Origin: Lysinibacillus xylanilyticus
Lineage (GTDB): Bacteria; Bacillota; Bacilli; Bacillales_A; Planococcaceae
Length of the DNA stretch: 64,000 nt
Assembly: GCF_001183605.1 (NCBI RefSeq)
Contig: NZ_LFXJ01000013.1
Span: 248,318 to 312,317 of the forward strand
Direction of reading: 5' to 3'
Below the pieces are notes generated by a model. The model saw nothing but the letters and a program-made list of their open reading frames with translations. It ran no database searches and was not told the DNA's origin. Both the position numbers and the translations under genes were made by a program. Positions 38,896-47,407 of the stretch are shown piece by piece. Position 1 is the first letter of the stretch. Each line of letters starts with the position of its first letter.

Positions 38896-39642
38896 ATGTT
38901 AAATGTCTATATAGTAGATGATGAACCGTTAGCAAGGGCTGAATTGCGATATTTATTGGAGCAAACAAAGTTAGTCCAGATCATTGGAGAATCGGAGGAT
39001 TTAGAGGACATACTGCAGGATCCACAGTTTGAGCAGATTGATTGTGTGTTTTTAGATATTCAGCTAGGCGTAAACAATGGCCTCGAATTAGCAAAACAAC
39101 TGCAACAAGGCATACTTAAACCCGAAATTATTTTTGCTACTGCTTATGATGAGTATGCATTACAGGCATTCGAGGTGAACGCCTTTGATTATATTTTAAA
39201 GCCATTTGAGCAAGAGCGTGTACAAAGTGCAGTTGAAAAGCTGGTGGCCAAAAGAAGAGAGACGCAGGCTAAAACGATTGAGAAGTTAAAGCATTTACAA
39301 TTGGACAAGCTTGATAAATTAACAGTTTATGTGAATGATCGAATTTTACTTATTAAAATACAGGAAATTTTATATTGTACGTCTGAAGAAAGTAAGACGA
39401 TTGTTGTTACTGAGAAAGGGAGATATTTTGCTTCAGAGTCGTTAGCCGTTTTGGGGAAAAAGCTCACTTTAAAAGGTTTTGTGCGTGTCCATCGGGCATT
39501 TATCGTCAATTTAGAACATATTGTAGAGCTGGAGCCTTGGAGTAGTTCTAAATACAATTTGATTTTGCATAATAGACATTCGATACCTGTCAGCAGGCTT
39601 TACATGAAAGATGTGCGCAAGATCTTTCAGCTATCAAAATAG
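38896..39642 (+). CDS. LytTR-family response regulator
   Basis: 248 aa. A receiver domain with acidic VDDEP and phospho-acceptor Asp in CVFLDIQLG is followed by a LytTR DNA-binding domain (about 145-245, with FVRVHRAFIVNLEHI and HSIPVSRLYMKDV). It is only 4 bp after the kinase stop. Direct repeats that fit LytTR binding lie just upstream of the next gene. Confidence 0.92.
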   Translation: MLNVYIVDDEPLARAELRYLLEQTKLVQIIGESEDLEDILQDPQFEQIDCVFLDIQLGVNNGLELAKQLQQGILKPEIIFATAYDEYALQAFEVNAFDYILKPFEQERVQSAVEKLVAKRRETQAKTIEKLKHLQLDKLDKLTVYVNDRILLIKIQEILYCTSEESKTIVVTEKGRYFASESLAVLGKKLTLKGFVRVHRAFIVNLEHIVELEPWSSSKYNLILHNRHSIPVSRLYMKDVRKIFQLSK

Positions 39643-39647
39643 CTGCA

Positions 39648-39720
39648 TTTCAACAGTAGAAAACACCCTTTCAACTTAAAATTCTGACATTTTGGTGAAT
39701 TTTACGAATAATCGTATAAT
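39648..39720 (+). promoter_or_regulatory. LytTR-type direct repeats and promoter upstream of cstA-like gene
   Basis: TTTCAAC occurs at 39648-39654 and again at 39669-39675, exactly 21 bp apart (two helical turns), just upstream of TTGGTG (39692-39697) and TATAAT (39715-39720), spacer 17. Paired direct repeats at this spacing ahead of the -35 are the normal arrangement for LytTR activators. Confidence 0.75.
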
Positions 39721-39760
39721 TCATTTGCTATGATGTGGAAAACGTAAAAGGAGTGATAAC

Positions 39761-41554
39761 ATGAATGCTATTACAATTGTAATAGGTTCCATTTGTGTAC
39801 TGATGATTAGCTATCGTTTGTATGGCATATTTTTCACAAAGAAGGTACTTAAGATAAAAGATGATACGCCCACCCCAGCACACGCTATGGAAGATGGTAA
39901 AGACTATGTTCCGACGAATAAATGGGTAACATTTGGGCATCATTTTGCAGCGATTGCAGCAGCTGGACCGTTAGTCGGACCTATTTTAGCTGCTCAATTT
40001 GGATATTTGCCAGGGCTCCTTTGGTTGTTAATTGGTGCGGTAATCGGTGGTGCAGTACATGATGCTGTAGTGTTATTCGCTTCTATGCGCCATGGAGGAA
40101 AGTCGTTATCAGAGGTTATGAAGAAGGAGTTAGGACCTGTTGCGGGATTCTGTACAGGCCTTGCAATGCTTTTCATTATTACAATTACAATGGCCGGGCT
40201 ATCGATGGTTGTCCTTGGTGCGTTGGAGCGAAATCCATGGGGAACTTTTGCGGTAGGGATTACTATTCCAATAGCGATGTTTGTTGGCATTGCTTATCGT
40301 AAAACAGGAAATTTAATTGTTACGTCAACAGTTGGCTTTATTTTGTTAATGATCGGTGTATTTATTGGACCAATGATTCAAGGAACGGCATTTGGTGATT
40401 TTTTAACGTTTGACCGTGATACTTTAGCTATTATTTTACCTATCTATGCATTCTTTGCGGCGGCATTACCTGTATGGCTCTTATTAGCGCCGCGTGATTA
40501 TTTAAGTAGTTTCATGAAAATCGGAGTATTTATTGCGTTAATCATCGGGGTCTTTTTCGTGAACCCTATCATCCAATTCCCACCACTTACAGAGTTTATT
40601 CATGGTGGTGGTCCAGTAATTGCTGGTCCAGTATGGCCATTCGTCTCTATTACAATTGCCTGTGGGGCTATTTCTGGCTTCCATGCGTTTGTAGGCTCTG
40701 GGACAACGCCGAAAATGATTGATCGCTGGGAAGACATTCGCATCGTAGGTTTCGGTGCTATGCTCGTAGAATCTTTAGTAGGTGTAATGGCTTTAATCGC
40801 AGCAACGGCTCTTCATCCTGCAGATTATTTTGCGATTAATTCAGCTCCAGCAGTATTTGCTACATTAGGAATGGAGCCGGTTCATTTACATGCATTAGCC
40901 GAAAGTATTGGGATGGATTTAGAAGGTCGTACAGGTGGAGCTGTAACTCTAGCAGTTGGGATGACTGATATTTTCACGGGGATTCCTTGGTTTGCTGAAC
41001 TGTCTTCTTACTTCTATCAATTCGTTATCATGTTTGAAGCGGTCTTTATTTTAACGGCTATTGATGCTGGAACACGTGTAGCGCGCTATTTAATTCAAGA
41101 TTTTGGCGGCAATGTCTACAAGCCACTGAAGCGTACAAATTGGCTTCCGGGTACAATCTTTGCAAGTGCACTTGCATGCTTTATGTGGGGCTATTTATTG
41201 TATTCAGGAGATATTAGTTCGATTTGGGTATTATTTGGTGTGTCGAATCAGTTAATGGCGACAATCGGTTTAGTATGTGGGGTAACAATGGTCTTAAAAG
41301 TTGCAGATAAGCGAATCTACGCTTTAACATGTTTTATCCCATTAGCCTATCTATATGTCACTGTAAATGTAGCGGGCTTTTGGATGATTAAAAATGTTTA
41401 TTGGAATACAGCGGCAGCTGGTTACAATATGTTAAATGGTGTATTATCTGTTATTATGTTAAGTTTAGGCTTTATAATTGTACTAGCAGCCATTAAAAAA
41501 TGGGCAGAGCTTTGGAAGTCACCAAGATTTGTATTATCACAAACAGCTTCATAA
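39761..41554 (+). CDS. cstA: CstA-family transporter (pyruvate or peptide importer)
   Basis: 597 aa with about 16 membrane helices. VTFGHHFAAIAAAGPLVGP and SGFHAFVGSGTTPKM are characteristic of the CstA/BtsT family. E. coli BtsT imports pyruvate under the LytTR system BtsSR. The adjacent LytS/LytT pair and the direct repeats suggest the same logic here; the substrate is therefore inferred. RBS AAAGGAG. Confidence 0.92.
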   Translation: MNAITIVIGSICVLMISYRLYGIFFTKKVLKIKDDTPTPAHAMEDGKDYVPTNKWVTFGHHFAAIAAAGPLVGPILAAQFGYLPGLLWLLIGAVIGGAVHDAVVLFASMRHGGKSLSEVMKKELGPVAGFCTGLAMLFIITITMAGLSMVVLGALERNPWGTFAVGITIPIAMFVGIAYRKTGNLIVTSTVGFILLMIGVFIGPMIQGTAFGDFLTFDRDTLAIILPIYAFFAAALPVWLLLAPRDYLSSFMKIGVFIALIIGVFFVNPIIQFPPLTEFIHGGGPVIAGPVWPFVSITIACGAISGFHAFVGSGTTPKMIDRWEDIRIVGFGAMLVESLVGVMALIAATALHPADYFAINSAPAVFATLGMEPVHLHALAESIGMDLEGRTGGAVTLAVGMTDIFTGIPWFAELSSYFYQFVIMFEAVFILTAIDAGTRVARYLIQDFGGNVYKPLKRTNWLPGTIFASALACFMWGYLLYSGDISSIWVLFGVSNQLMATIGLVCGVTMVLKVADKRIYALTCFIPLAYLYVTVNVAGFWMIKNVYWNTAAAGYNMLNGVLSVIMLSLGFIIVLAAIKKWAELWKSPRFVLSQTAS

Positions 41555-41565
41555 TGAAAAGCAAG

Positions 41566-41610
41566 AAACTATTGGAAATTAGTTGTATACTAGTTTTCAA
41601 TAGTTTTTTT
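41566..41610 (+). terminator. Terminator after cstA
   Basis: AAACTATTG and CAATAGTTT form the stem with additional pairing AAA/TTT inside, then a T-run. Confidence 0.85.
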
Positions 41611-41644
41611 ATTGCTAAAATATGGATAATAACCATGACATGTG

Positions 41645-41988
41645 GTTGATTTCCGTTCCGACTGGGCGCTTTGTTGCTGACGCTTCGCTTTCGCACAGAT
41701 AAAACATTTGCCGCTGACGCTTCGCTTTCGCGCAGAGCAGAGCTTCCTGGGGGGCGTCCGATGAGCCGCTTTTATTGTTGCTGTCGCTTTGCTTTCGCAC
41801 AGATAAAACATTTGCTGCCGCTACGTTAGCACTACGCTTTCGCACAGAAAACATCCGCTGCGCTCCAGGGTCTCGGGCCAACACGATGTTGGTCACGAAG
41901 GCGTTATCACAGGATGTGATGGTCTTAGCCTTCGTTCCTCTATTATTGCTGATCCCCAAGGAGTCGCCCAGTCTCCACTCCAATCAAC
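41645..41988. repeat. Family-1 repeat element (inverted orientation)
   Basis: 344 bp, same orientation as the 26293 copy. Ends are GTTGATTTCCGTTCCGACTG and CTCCACTCCAATCAAC. The nested hairpin is kept, with a single loop change. Short open frames on both strands are by-products of the module. Confidence 0.85.
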
Positions 41989-42069
41989 TTATATCATAGC
42001 AAATGTTAGTTACTACTAATTTTTGGCAATAATCCTTTTTATTTTAGGAATTCACATAAATGTACAATG

Positions 42070-42256
42070 TGCATCCCGTGGAGTGAACAGCTCCTGCGAA
42101 CTGTATTGTGTAAATGAAATGCAGTGACAGGAGTAAGTGTTTTACGTAGTGGAGAGTGAGGGATGCATGTTAAAGGAACGAAGGTTAAAAACATCACGTT
42201 CTGTGATAACACCTTTGTTTTGCCGCTTCGCTTTCATATAAAAAACACACCTTGCC
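42070..42256. repeat. Long inverted repeat and decayed family-1 remnant
   Basis: TGCATCCC (42070) pairs with GGGATGCA (to 42167), with inner CTCCTG/CAGGAG. From 42172 a family-1 hairpin remnant follows: ACGAAGGT and ACCTTTGT with inner ATCAC/GTGAT. Compared with intact copies, the stem pair C-G became T-A on both sides. No gene lies between 41555 and 42395. Confidence 0.6.
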
Positions 42257-42395
42257 ATAAGGGGTGTCTATCTGTAATGGAATATACTTAATGATTGTCC
42301 AAAATATGACGAACAAGCGAAATCAAGGATATGCTAATTGAAAGCATTGTAGTAATCATGTAAACTAATGAGAGGAAAACGGAGGTTATACATAC

Positions 42396-42725
42396 ATGGA
42401 TGGTCCAGTTTCATTAGTACAGTTAATCATTTCAATTTTGTTATTTTTCGTCATGTTCTTTGGTATTGGATTTTTATTGAATATGCTTCTGCGAATGACA
42501 TGGTTAATGGCAATAGTGTATCCAATTGTTGTTATCTTTATTGTCGATGATGTAAGCTTTTTAGATTATTTTTTCAAGCCAGGTTCCGCATTTCCAGCAC
42601 TTTTAGATAAGTTGCAAGCACTGCATTTAGTAGATATTTCAATCTTATCTGGTGGCTTTGCCGGTTCAATTGTTGCGGGAATTGTCATGATTTATTTGCG
42701 TAAAAGTGGTTATCGAATGTTTTAA
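42396..42725 (+). CDS. yuiB: Membrane protein YuiB
   Basis: 109 aa with three helices. FFGIGFLLNMLLRMTW and LSGGFAGSIVAG match YuiB of B. subtilis; function unknown. RBS ACGGAGGTT. Its TAA stop is the first part of the family-2 element that follows, so the element abuts the coding end exactly. Confidence 0.85.
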   Translation: MDGPVSLVQLIISILLFFVMFFGIGFLLNMLLRMTWLMAIVYPIVVIFIVDDVSFLDYFFKPGSAFPALLDKLQALHLVDISILSGGFAGSIVAGIVMIYLRKSGYRMF

Positions 42726-42859
42726 CTTCTTTCAGCGGATGTTTAGTCATCCGCTGAAAGAAGTTAATGCCTCCGGCGGATGTCACGGAATCGGAAAGGA
42801 GTTCTTTGTGCTAGCATAAAGCTGATTCCGGACGCAATTATGCCGAGGCATAATTGATC
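42722..42859. repeat. Family-2 repeat element with a 20-bp perfect hairpin
   Basis: TTAACTTCTTTCAGCGGATG (42722-42741) pairs perfectly with its complement at 42748-42767 around a 6-base loop. The element ends GCATAATTGATC. The first bases supply the yuiB stop codon. Confidence 0.8.
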
Positions 42860-42900
42860 TTCTTTCAGCGGGTGTTCTAACATTCGCTGATTTTTTTTGA
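42860..42900 (+). terminator. Truncated family-2 end serving as terminator of yuiB
   Basis: Directly after the previous element a second TTCTTTCAGCGGGTGTT begins. TCAGCG/CGCTGA with TGTT/AACA form a hairpin, then eight T. A repeat end thus acts as an intrinsic terminator. Confidence 0.7.
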
Positions 42901-42904
42901 ATGT

Positions 42905-43040
42905 TTCCGATAAATCGTGAAAAGCTTCTGATAAAACGTGAAAAGCTTCCGATAAAATCACAAAAGTTTCCGATAAATCGTGAAAAGCTTCTGATAAAAT
43001 CACAAAAGTTTCCGATAAAACGTGAAATGTTTCCGATAAA
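42905..43040. repeat. 21-bp tandem array (six units plus a partial)
   Basis: Units start at 42905, 42926, 42947, 42968, 42989, 43010 and 43031. Two unit types alternate: TTCCGATAAATCGTGAAAAG-C and TTCYGATAAAATCACAAAAG-T. Both strands are open in one frame because the period divides by three. Related in period and sequence to the array at 6098. Confidence 0.85.
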
Positions 43041-43041
43041 T

Positions 43042-43078
43042 AAAAAACACATCCTCGATATGAGGATGTGTCTCTTTT
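43042..43078. terminator. Bidirectional terminator
   Basis: ACACATCCTC and GAGGATGTGT (43047-43071) form the stem, with A-run on the left and CTCTTTT on the right. Used by yuiD on the minus strand. Confidence 0.85.
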
Positions 43079-43560
43079 CACAAAATAAACTGGTATGTGA
43101 TGATGGCGATAAAAATGCCAGTTAATGCCCCGAAAAATACCTCGCTCCGTTTATGGCCTAGCAATGTTTTTAGCTCTTCCATTTTTTCTTGCCCATCCAT
43201 TTGTGGCCATTTCTTTAAATCATGAAGCAATGTTTGAAAGTCTTTACGCAGTTGATTTAATACAGCTGCATGCTGACCCGCCTGATAGCGTACACCACTC
43301 GCATCATACATGACGATAAATGAAAACATAGCGGCTACGGCAAAAATTGGGGAATCTAATCCTGTTTCATAGGCAATAGAGGTTGTAAGTCCTGTTACGG
43401 AAGCGGAGTGTGAACTAGGCATTCCCCCGGTGGAAGTAAATAATCCCCAGTTAATCTTTCTTGTCATTAAAAAATGAATAGGGATTTTAACAAACTGTGC
43501 AAAGAGGACTGCAAAAAGGGCAACGAGTAAAGGGGTATTTTGAAGTAAACTCATAATCAT
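43078..43560 (-). CDS. yuiD: Divergent PAP2-family protein YuiD
   Basis: About 160 aa with three to four membrane helices. STGGMPSSHSASVTG is the phosphatase-like active-site block of the DUF212 / divergent PAP2 family, and MYDASGVRYQAGQHA follows. ATG 43560 fits GAAGG upstream; a GTG at 43572 is an alternative. Substrate unknown. Confidence 0.85.
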   Translation of the reverse strand: MIMSLLQNTPLLVALFAVLFAQFVKIPIHFLMTRKINWGLFTSTGGMPSSHSASVTGLTTSIAYETGLDSPIFAVAAMFSFIVMYDASGVRYQAGQHAAVLNQLRKDFQTLLHDLKKWPQMDGQEKMEELKTLLGHKRSEVFFGALTGIFIAIITYQFIL

Positions 43561-43673
43561 CACAACCTTCACTTATAATTGTCTTTATTATAACATTCAT
43601 TATTTTCTAAAAGCTAAATATTACGCGTTTTCTGAAACTTAGGTATAATAGAAAAATGAATGGAGGAATTTAC

Positions 43674-45182
43674 ATGCATATTGTAAGAGAAGCAAAAACA
43701 TTTGAAACGATTTCTACTGAGGTGTTAGTAGTAGGGGTCACTAAACATCGTGAGCAAATGCAGGATTGGGCAAGCTTTTCATCATTTTATGGAGAAACCC
43801 TTGATGCGTGGATTAGTGCAGGGGATGTTTCTACTGAGCTAAAAAAAATTACGAAATTACCATTCTTGAAGAGTCACCCAAATCTTAAACGTATTTTATT
43901 TGTTGGTTTAGATGAGCGTAAAAATTTAACAGAAGACGATGTTCGTGCAGCATTTGGATTGCTTGGCAAGGAACTAAGAACCTTAAAGGTTGAAGAATAT
44001 TCCATTTGGCTTGAGTCGTTTACGACAGAGTCGATTACTGTAACAGATGTTGCCTTTTTAGCTGGTGAAGGAACGGGTCTTGGTTATTATTCAATTCCTC
44101 ATTACAAAACAACATCAAATGAAGTAGAGAAACGTATTGACGCTGTTCACCTTGTGACTACAGCTAATGATTTAGATGAAGTTGTGGCAAGTTTTGAGGT
44201 TGGTGCTATTTATGCAAATGCAGTAAATGAAGCACGTAGCTTAATTAATTTACCACCAAACTTACTGACAGCGACAGACTTAGCCAATTACGCAGAGTCC
44301 CTTGCAGTCGAGTATGATTTTGAAGTGGAAATTTTAGATAAAGCACAAATAGAGGAGGTTGGTATGGGTGGTATTTTATGTGTCAATCAAGGCTCCCATG
44401 AAGAACCTCGTTTAATAACATTAAAATATAAAGCGACTGAAGGTTTTGAGGATCCGATTGGCCTTGTCGGCAAAGGAGTTACGTATGATACAGGTGGCTA
44501 TTCCTTAAAGCCAAGAGATGCAATGGTAGGCATGAAGGGCGATATGGGTGGTGCAGCAGCTGTGCTAGGTGCCATGAAAATCATCGGTGAATTACGTCCT
44601 AATAAAAATGTCGTTGCAGTTATTGGTTCTACCGATAATATGGTATCTGACACAGCATTTAAGCCGGATGATGTCATTACGACATATAGCGGTAAGACGG
44701 TAGAAGTTTTAAATACCGATGCGGAAGGACGTTTAGTATTGGCAGATGCTACTACATATGCTAAGCAACAAGGAGCTACTTCCCTGATCGATGTTGCAAC
44801 ATTAACGGGTGGAGTAATTACTGCGCTTGGTATGGATAAAACAGGTGCACTTTCTAATGACGATGAATTCTTTGCTACTTTCATGGAAGCTGCACAGGAG
44901 ACTGATGAATTTGTGTGGCGCATGCCTTTAACAGAAAATGATAAAAAACGAATTCGTAAGTCAGACGTCGCTGATTTAAATAACTCTCCTGGTCGTGATG
45001 GACACATGATTTTTGGAGGAGGCTTTGTTGGTGAGTTTGTTGGTGATACACCTTGGATTCACTTAGATATTGCGGGAACGTCAGATGCGATTGCTGTACA
45101 TGACCTAGGCCCAAAAGGTGGTACAGGTGTAATGGTACGTACACTAGCTAATTTTGTGCAACGTTTAGGAGAAGAAAAATAG
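43674..45182 (+). CDS. pepA: Leucyl aminopeptidase, M17 family (YuiE-like)
   Basis: 502 aa. The metal-binding signature NTDAEGRLVLAD is intact, as are VGKGVTYDTGGYSLKP and MKGDMGGAA. ATG 43674 follows GGAGG; the ATG at 43656 lies before it. Two-Zn/Mn cytosolic exopeptidase for peptide turnover. Confidence 0.94.
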   Translation: MHIVREAKTFETISTEVLVVGVTKHREQMQDWASFSSFYGETLDAWISAGDVSTELKKITKLPFLKSHPNLKRILFVGLDERKNLTEDDVRAAFGLLGKELRTLKVEEYSIWLESFTTESITVTDVAFLAGEGTGLGYYSIPHYKTTSNEVEKRIDAVHLVTTANDLDEVVASFEVGAIYANAVNEARSLINLPPNLLTATDLANYAESLAVEYDFEVEILDKAQIEEVGMGGILCVNQGSHEEPRLITLKYKATEGFEDPIGLVGKGVTYDTGGYSLKPRDAMVGMKGDMGGAAAVLGAMKIIGELRPNKNVVAVIGSTDNMVSDTAFKPDDVITTYSGKTVEVLNTDAEGRLVLADATTYAKQQGATSLIDVATLTGGVITALGMDKTGALSNDDEFFATFMEAAQETDEFVWRMPLTENDKKRIRKSDVADLNNSPGRDGHMIFGGGFVGEFVGDTPWIHLDIAGTSDAIAVHDLGPKGGTGVMVRTLANFVQRLGEEK

Positions 45183-45249
45183 ATTAGGCGATAGACATGT
45201 GATATATGTATCCTCCCACATACGATAGATTAAAAAAGGGAGGAAGTTT

Positions 45250-45441
45250 ATGACATTCTTCGGAGGTTATCCAGGAGGAGGAGGTTTATGGACAATCGGT
45301 GGGCCGTTTTTGGGAGGGTTTTTAGGAAGTTTTCTTGGATCACAGTTTAGCCCATATCCATTTTATCCGCCGTTCTATCGTCCATTTCCGCCATTTTACC
45401 GACCTGGTCCACCATTTAGACACCATTTTAGACCATATTAA
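45250..45441 (+). CDS. Small Gly/Pro/Phe-rich protein
   Basis: 63 aa. The N-terminal half is glycine-rich (GGYPGGGGLW, LGGFLGSFLG); the C-terminal half repeats PPFYRPFPPFYRPG and ends RHHFRPY. A strong RBS (GGGAGG) argues it is real. Composition resembles small spore-coat or surface proteins of Bacillales, but no family is identified. Confidence 0.65.
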   Translation: MTFFGGYPGGGGLWTIGGPFLGGFLGSFLGSQFSPYPFYPPFYRPFPPFYRPGPPFRHHFRPY

Positions 45442-45476
45442 TTCAAATAAGACATAGATTTCAATGAAAATATATA

Positions 45477-45514
45477 ACCAGTTGTCGGCAATAATAACGA
45501 CACCTGGTTTTTTC
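45477..45514 (+). terminator. Terminator
   Basis: AACCAG-TGTCG pairs with CGACA-CTGGTT with one mismatch, followed by TTTTTTC. Confidence 0.85.
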
Positions 45515-45561
45515 TTTAGTTAAATTAAATAAATATCAGATTCTAGTCATTAAATAAAGTG

Positions 45562-45611
45562 TTGACAGAATATACTAAATTATTTATTATTCTTATTGTA
45601 TTACTAAGAAT
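45562..45611 (+). promoter_or_regulatory. Promoter and dyad of the siroheme-sulfite reductase operon
   Basis: TTGACA (45562-45567) and TATTAT (45585-45590) with a 17-bp spacer. The inverted repeat ATTCTTA (45589-45595) / TAAGAAT (45605-45611) covers the -10 and start site and could bind a repressor such as a CymR-type protein. Confidence 0.65.
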
Positions 45612-45620
45612 TAAATACGT

Positions 45621-45695
45621 AGCTGACTAGCAAACTAGAGGCTCTTATTATTCGCAGGCATTGCTCTGCCTATGGATAATTTGAGTCCTTTTTTT
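45621..45695 (+). promoter_or_regulatory. Leader with GCTGR stem-loop overlapping a terminator
   Basis: AGCTGACTAG-CAAA-CTAGAGGC at 45621-45642 can form a small hairpin (CTAG/CTAG, flanked by GCT/GGC). Its last GGC starts the terminator, GGCTC (45640) with GAG-T-CC (45683-45688) and seven T. The two structures exclude each other. Similar layouts precede cysH and sbp. Confidence 0.6.
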
Positions 45696-45729
45696 ATCTC
45701 TAGGGAAAGACGAAAGGGAGTGAAATCAA

Positions 45730-46506
45730 ATGGGGAAAGTTTTTATAGTGGGTGCTGGGCCTGGCGATGTTGATCTTATCACAGTAAAAGGATTACGGTG
45801 TATCGAATGTGCTGATGTCATCCTGTATGACAGACTCATTAATAAGAATTTACTATCCTATGCTAAACGAGAGGCTAAACTTATCTTTTGTGGTAAGCTA
45901 CCTCAGCAGCACGCCATGATTCAAGAGCAAATTAATCAATCACTTGTTAACTATGCACAGCAAGGATTGATTGTGACGAGATTAAAGGGAGGCGACCCAT
46001 TCGTTTTTGGAAGGGGGGCTGAGGAAGCTGAGGTACTAGCGCAGCATAATATTCCATTTGAAATTGTGCCTGGCATTACTTCAGGGATAGCGGTGCCGGC
46101 ATATGCAGGGATTCCTGTTACACATCGTGATTTAAGCTCAAGTTTTGCAATGGTTACTGGGCATATGAGAGAGGGCAAGGATGATGGAATTCAATGGGAA
46201 AGTCTTGCAAAAGGGATCGATACGATTGCTATTTATATGGGGGTCGGTAACCTTCCCTATATCCGTCAGCAACTACTTAAATATGGGCGAGATAAAGAAA
46301 CACCAATAGCACTCATCCATTGGGGTACATTTTCTCAACAAAAAACAGTCACGGGAACTTTAGCTAATATTGAAGAACTAGTCCAGCGAGAAAATATTCA
46401 AAACCCAAGCATAATTGTAGTAGGAAAAGTTGTTACTTTGAGGGAAACAATTCAATGGTTTGAACAAAACATTCCGCAGCCACAGTTAGCAGAAGTTTCT
46501 TTGTAA
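45730..46506 (+). CDS. cobA: Uroporphyrinogen-III C-methyltransferase (SUMT)
   Basis: 258 aa. VGAGPGDVDLITVKG, YDRLI, RLKGGDPFVFGRGAEE and PGITSGIAVPAYAGIPVTHR are SUMT hallmarks. It makes precorrin-2 from uroporphyrinogen III with two SAM, the first step to siroheme, the CysI cofactor. It corresponds to YlnD in B. subtilis. RBS AAAGGGAG. Confidence 0.93.
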   Translation: MGKVFIVGAGPGDVDLITVKGLRCIECADVILYDRLINKNLLSYAKREAKLIFCGKLPQQHAMIQEQINQSLVNYAQQGLIVTRLKGGDPFVFGRGAEEAEVLAQHNIPFEIVPGITSGIAVPAYAGIPVTHRDLSSSFAMVTGHMREGKDDGIQWESLAKGIDTIAIYMGVGNLPYIRQQLLKYGRDKETPIALIHWGTFSQQKTVTGTLANIEELVQRENIQNPSIIVVGKVVTLRETIQWFEQNIPQPQLAEVSL

Positions 46507-46518
46507 GGATGTGGGTTC

Positions 46519-47256
46519 ATGCAAGCCATTTTATATATCGCCCATGGAAGTAGAGTAAAGGCAGGGGTGGAGCAAGCAGTAAACTTTCTAAAGAGCGTAC
46601 AACAGGAGATTGAAATACCGATTCAAGAAATTAGTTTTTTAGAACTCGCGACGCCGACAATTGCTGAAGGTATAGCAAGCTGTATTAACCAAGGGGCTAC
46701 AGCTATAGCGATCGTTCCTATTTTATTGCTTGCTGCTCAGCATGCAAAGCACGATATTCCAAGTGAGATTGATAAAGCAAAAAAACAGTATCCACAAGTG
46801 CGATTTACATACGGTGAACCACTTGGTGTCCATGAATTATTAATTGATACATTACAGACTAGAATTTTAGAAGCAGGGTGTCCTACTAAAGATGCAAGTG
46901 TTTTAGTTATAGGTCGTGGGAGTAGTGATCCTGCAGTAAAGAGAGATTTAGATAAAATTGCAACAAGACTACGTGATAAATATGATTATGAAGCTGTAGA
47001 CACATGCTTTCTATATGGCATGGGTCCTACGTTTGAAGAGTGGTTACAACAAGAGAATAAGGACAGTCAAGTATTTATAGTGCCGTATCTGTTGTTTACT
47101 GGGGTTTTGCGCCAAAACATAACAAAGCGATTACAAGATTATGAGAATAAGAACGTTATTTTATGTGAAAGTTTAGGCTATGACGACAATGTAAGGAAAG
47201 TTTTAGTGGAACGTATTTATCAATTAATAAAATTTACTAAGAAAGGTGTTTTGTAA
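46519..47256 (+). CDS. sirB: Sirohydrochlorin ferrochelatase-type protein (SirB/CbiX)
   Basis: 245 aa. Two CbiX half-domains: YIAHGSRVKAGVEQA with catalytic His and LLAAQHAKHDIP, then LVIGRGSSDP and VPYLLFTGV. It inserts Fe2+ into sirohydrochlorin. It corresponds to YlnE. The usual third enzyme, precorrin-2 dehydrogenase (YlnF/SirC), is absent from this window. The stop overlaps the yezD ATG. Confidence 0.9.
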   Translation: MQAILYIAHGSRVKAGVEQAVNFLKSVQQEIEIPIQEISFLELATPTIAEGIASCINQGATAIAIVPILLLAAQHAKHDIPSEIDKAKKQYPQVRFTYGEPLGVHELLIDTLQTRILEAGCPTKDASVLVIGRGSSDPAVKRDLDKIATRLRDKYDYEAVDTCFLYGMGPTFEEWLQQENKDSQVFIVPYLLFTGVLRQNITKRLQDYENKNVILCESLGYDDNVRKVLVERIYQLIKFTKKGVL

Positions 47257-47405
47257 TGGTAGATAAAAGGACTGAAAATGTAAATCTAGCATTAGATAAT
47301 GTACGCCAAATTTTAAATACTGTGAGCCACGGATCGATTACATTGATTGTGCAAAATTCCTATGTGGTTCAAATTGAAAAGAAAGAAAAAATACGACTTC
47401 GATAA
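47256..47405 (+). CDS. yezD: DUF2292 small protein YezD-like
   Basis: 49 aa, too short for most gene calls. ATG 47256 overlaps the sirB stop (TAATG). The sequence NVRQILNTVSHGSITLIVQN then VVQIEKKEKIRLR fits the DUF2292/YezD family, which in Bacillus lies in the cysteine and sulfur-assimilation regulon. Role unknown. Directly downstream begins the expanded repeat element. Confidence 0.8.
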   Translation: MVDKRTENVNLALDNVRQILNTVSHGSITLIVQNSYVVQIEKKEKIRLR

Positions 47406-47407
47406 TT

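Noticed and set aside
42764-43125. Open frames on both strands over the 21-bp array, giving repeated LSETF or LPIKSQK-like peptides
   Set aside because: They arise because the period is a multiple of three; no RBS and both strands are open.
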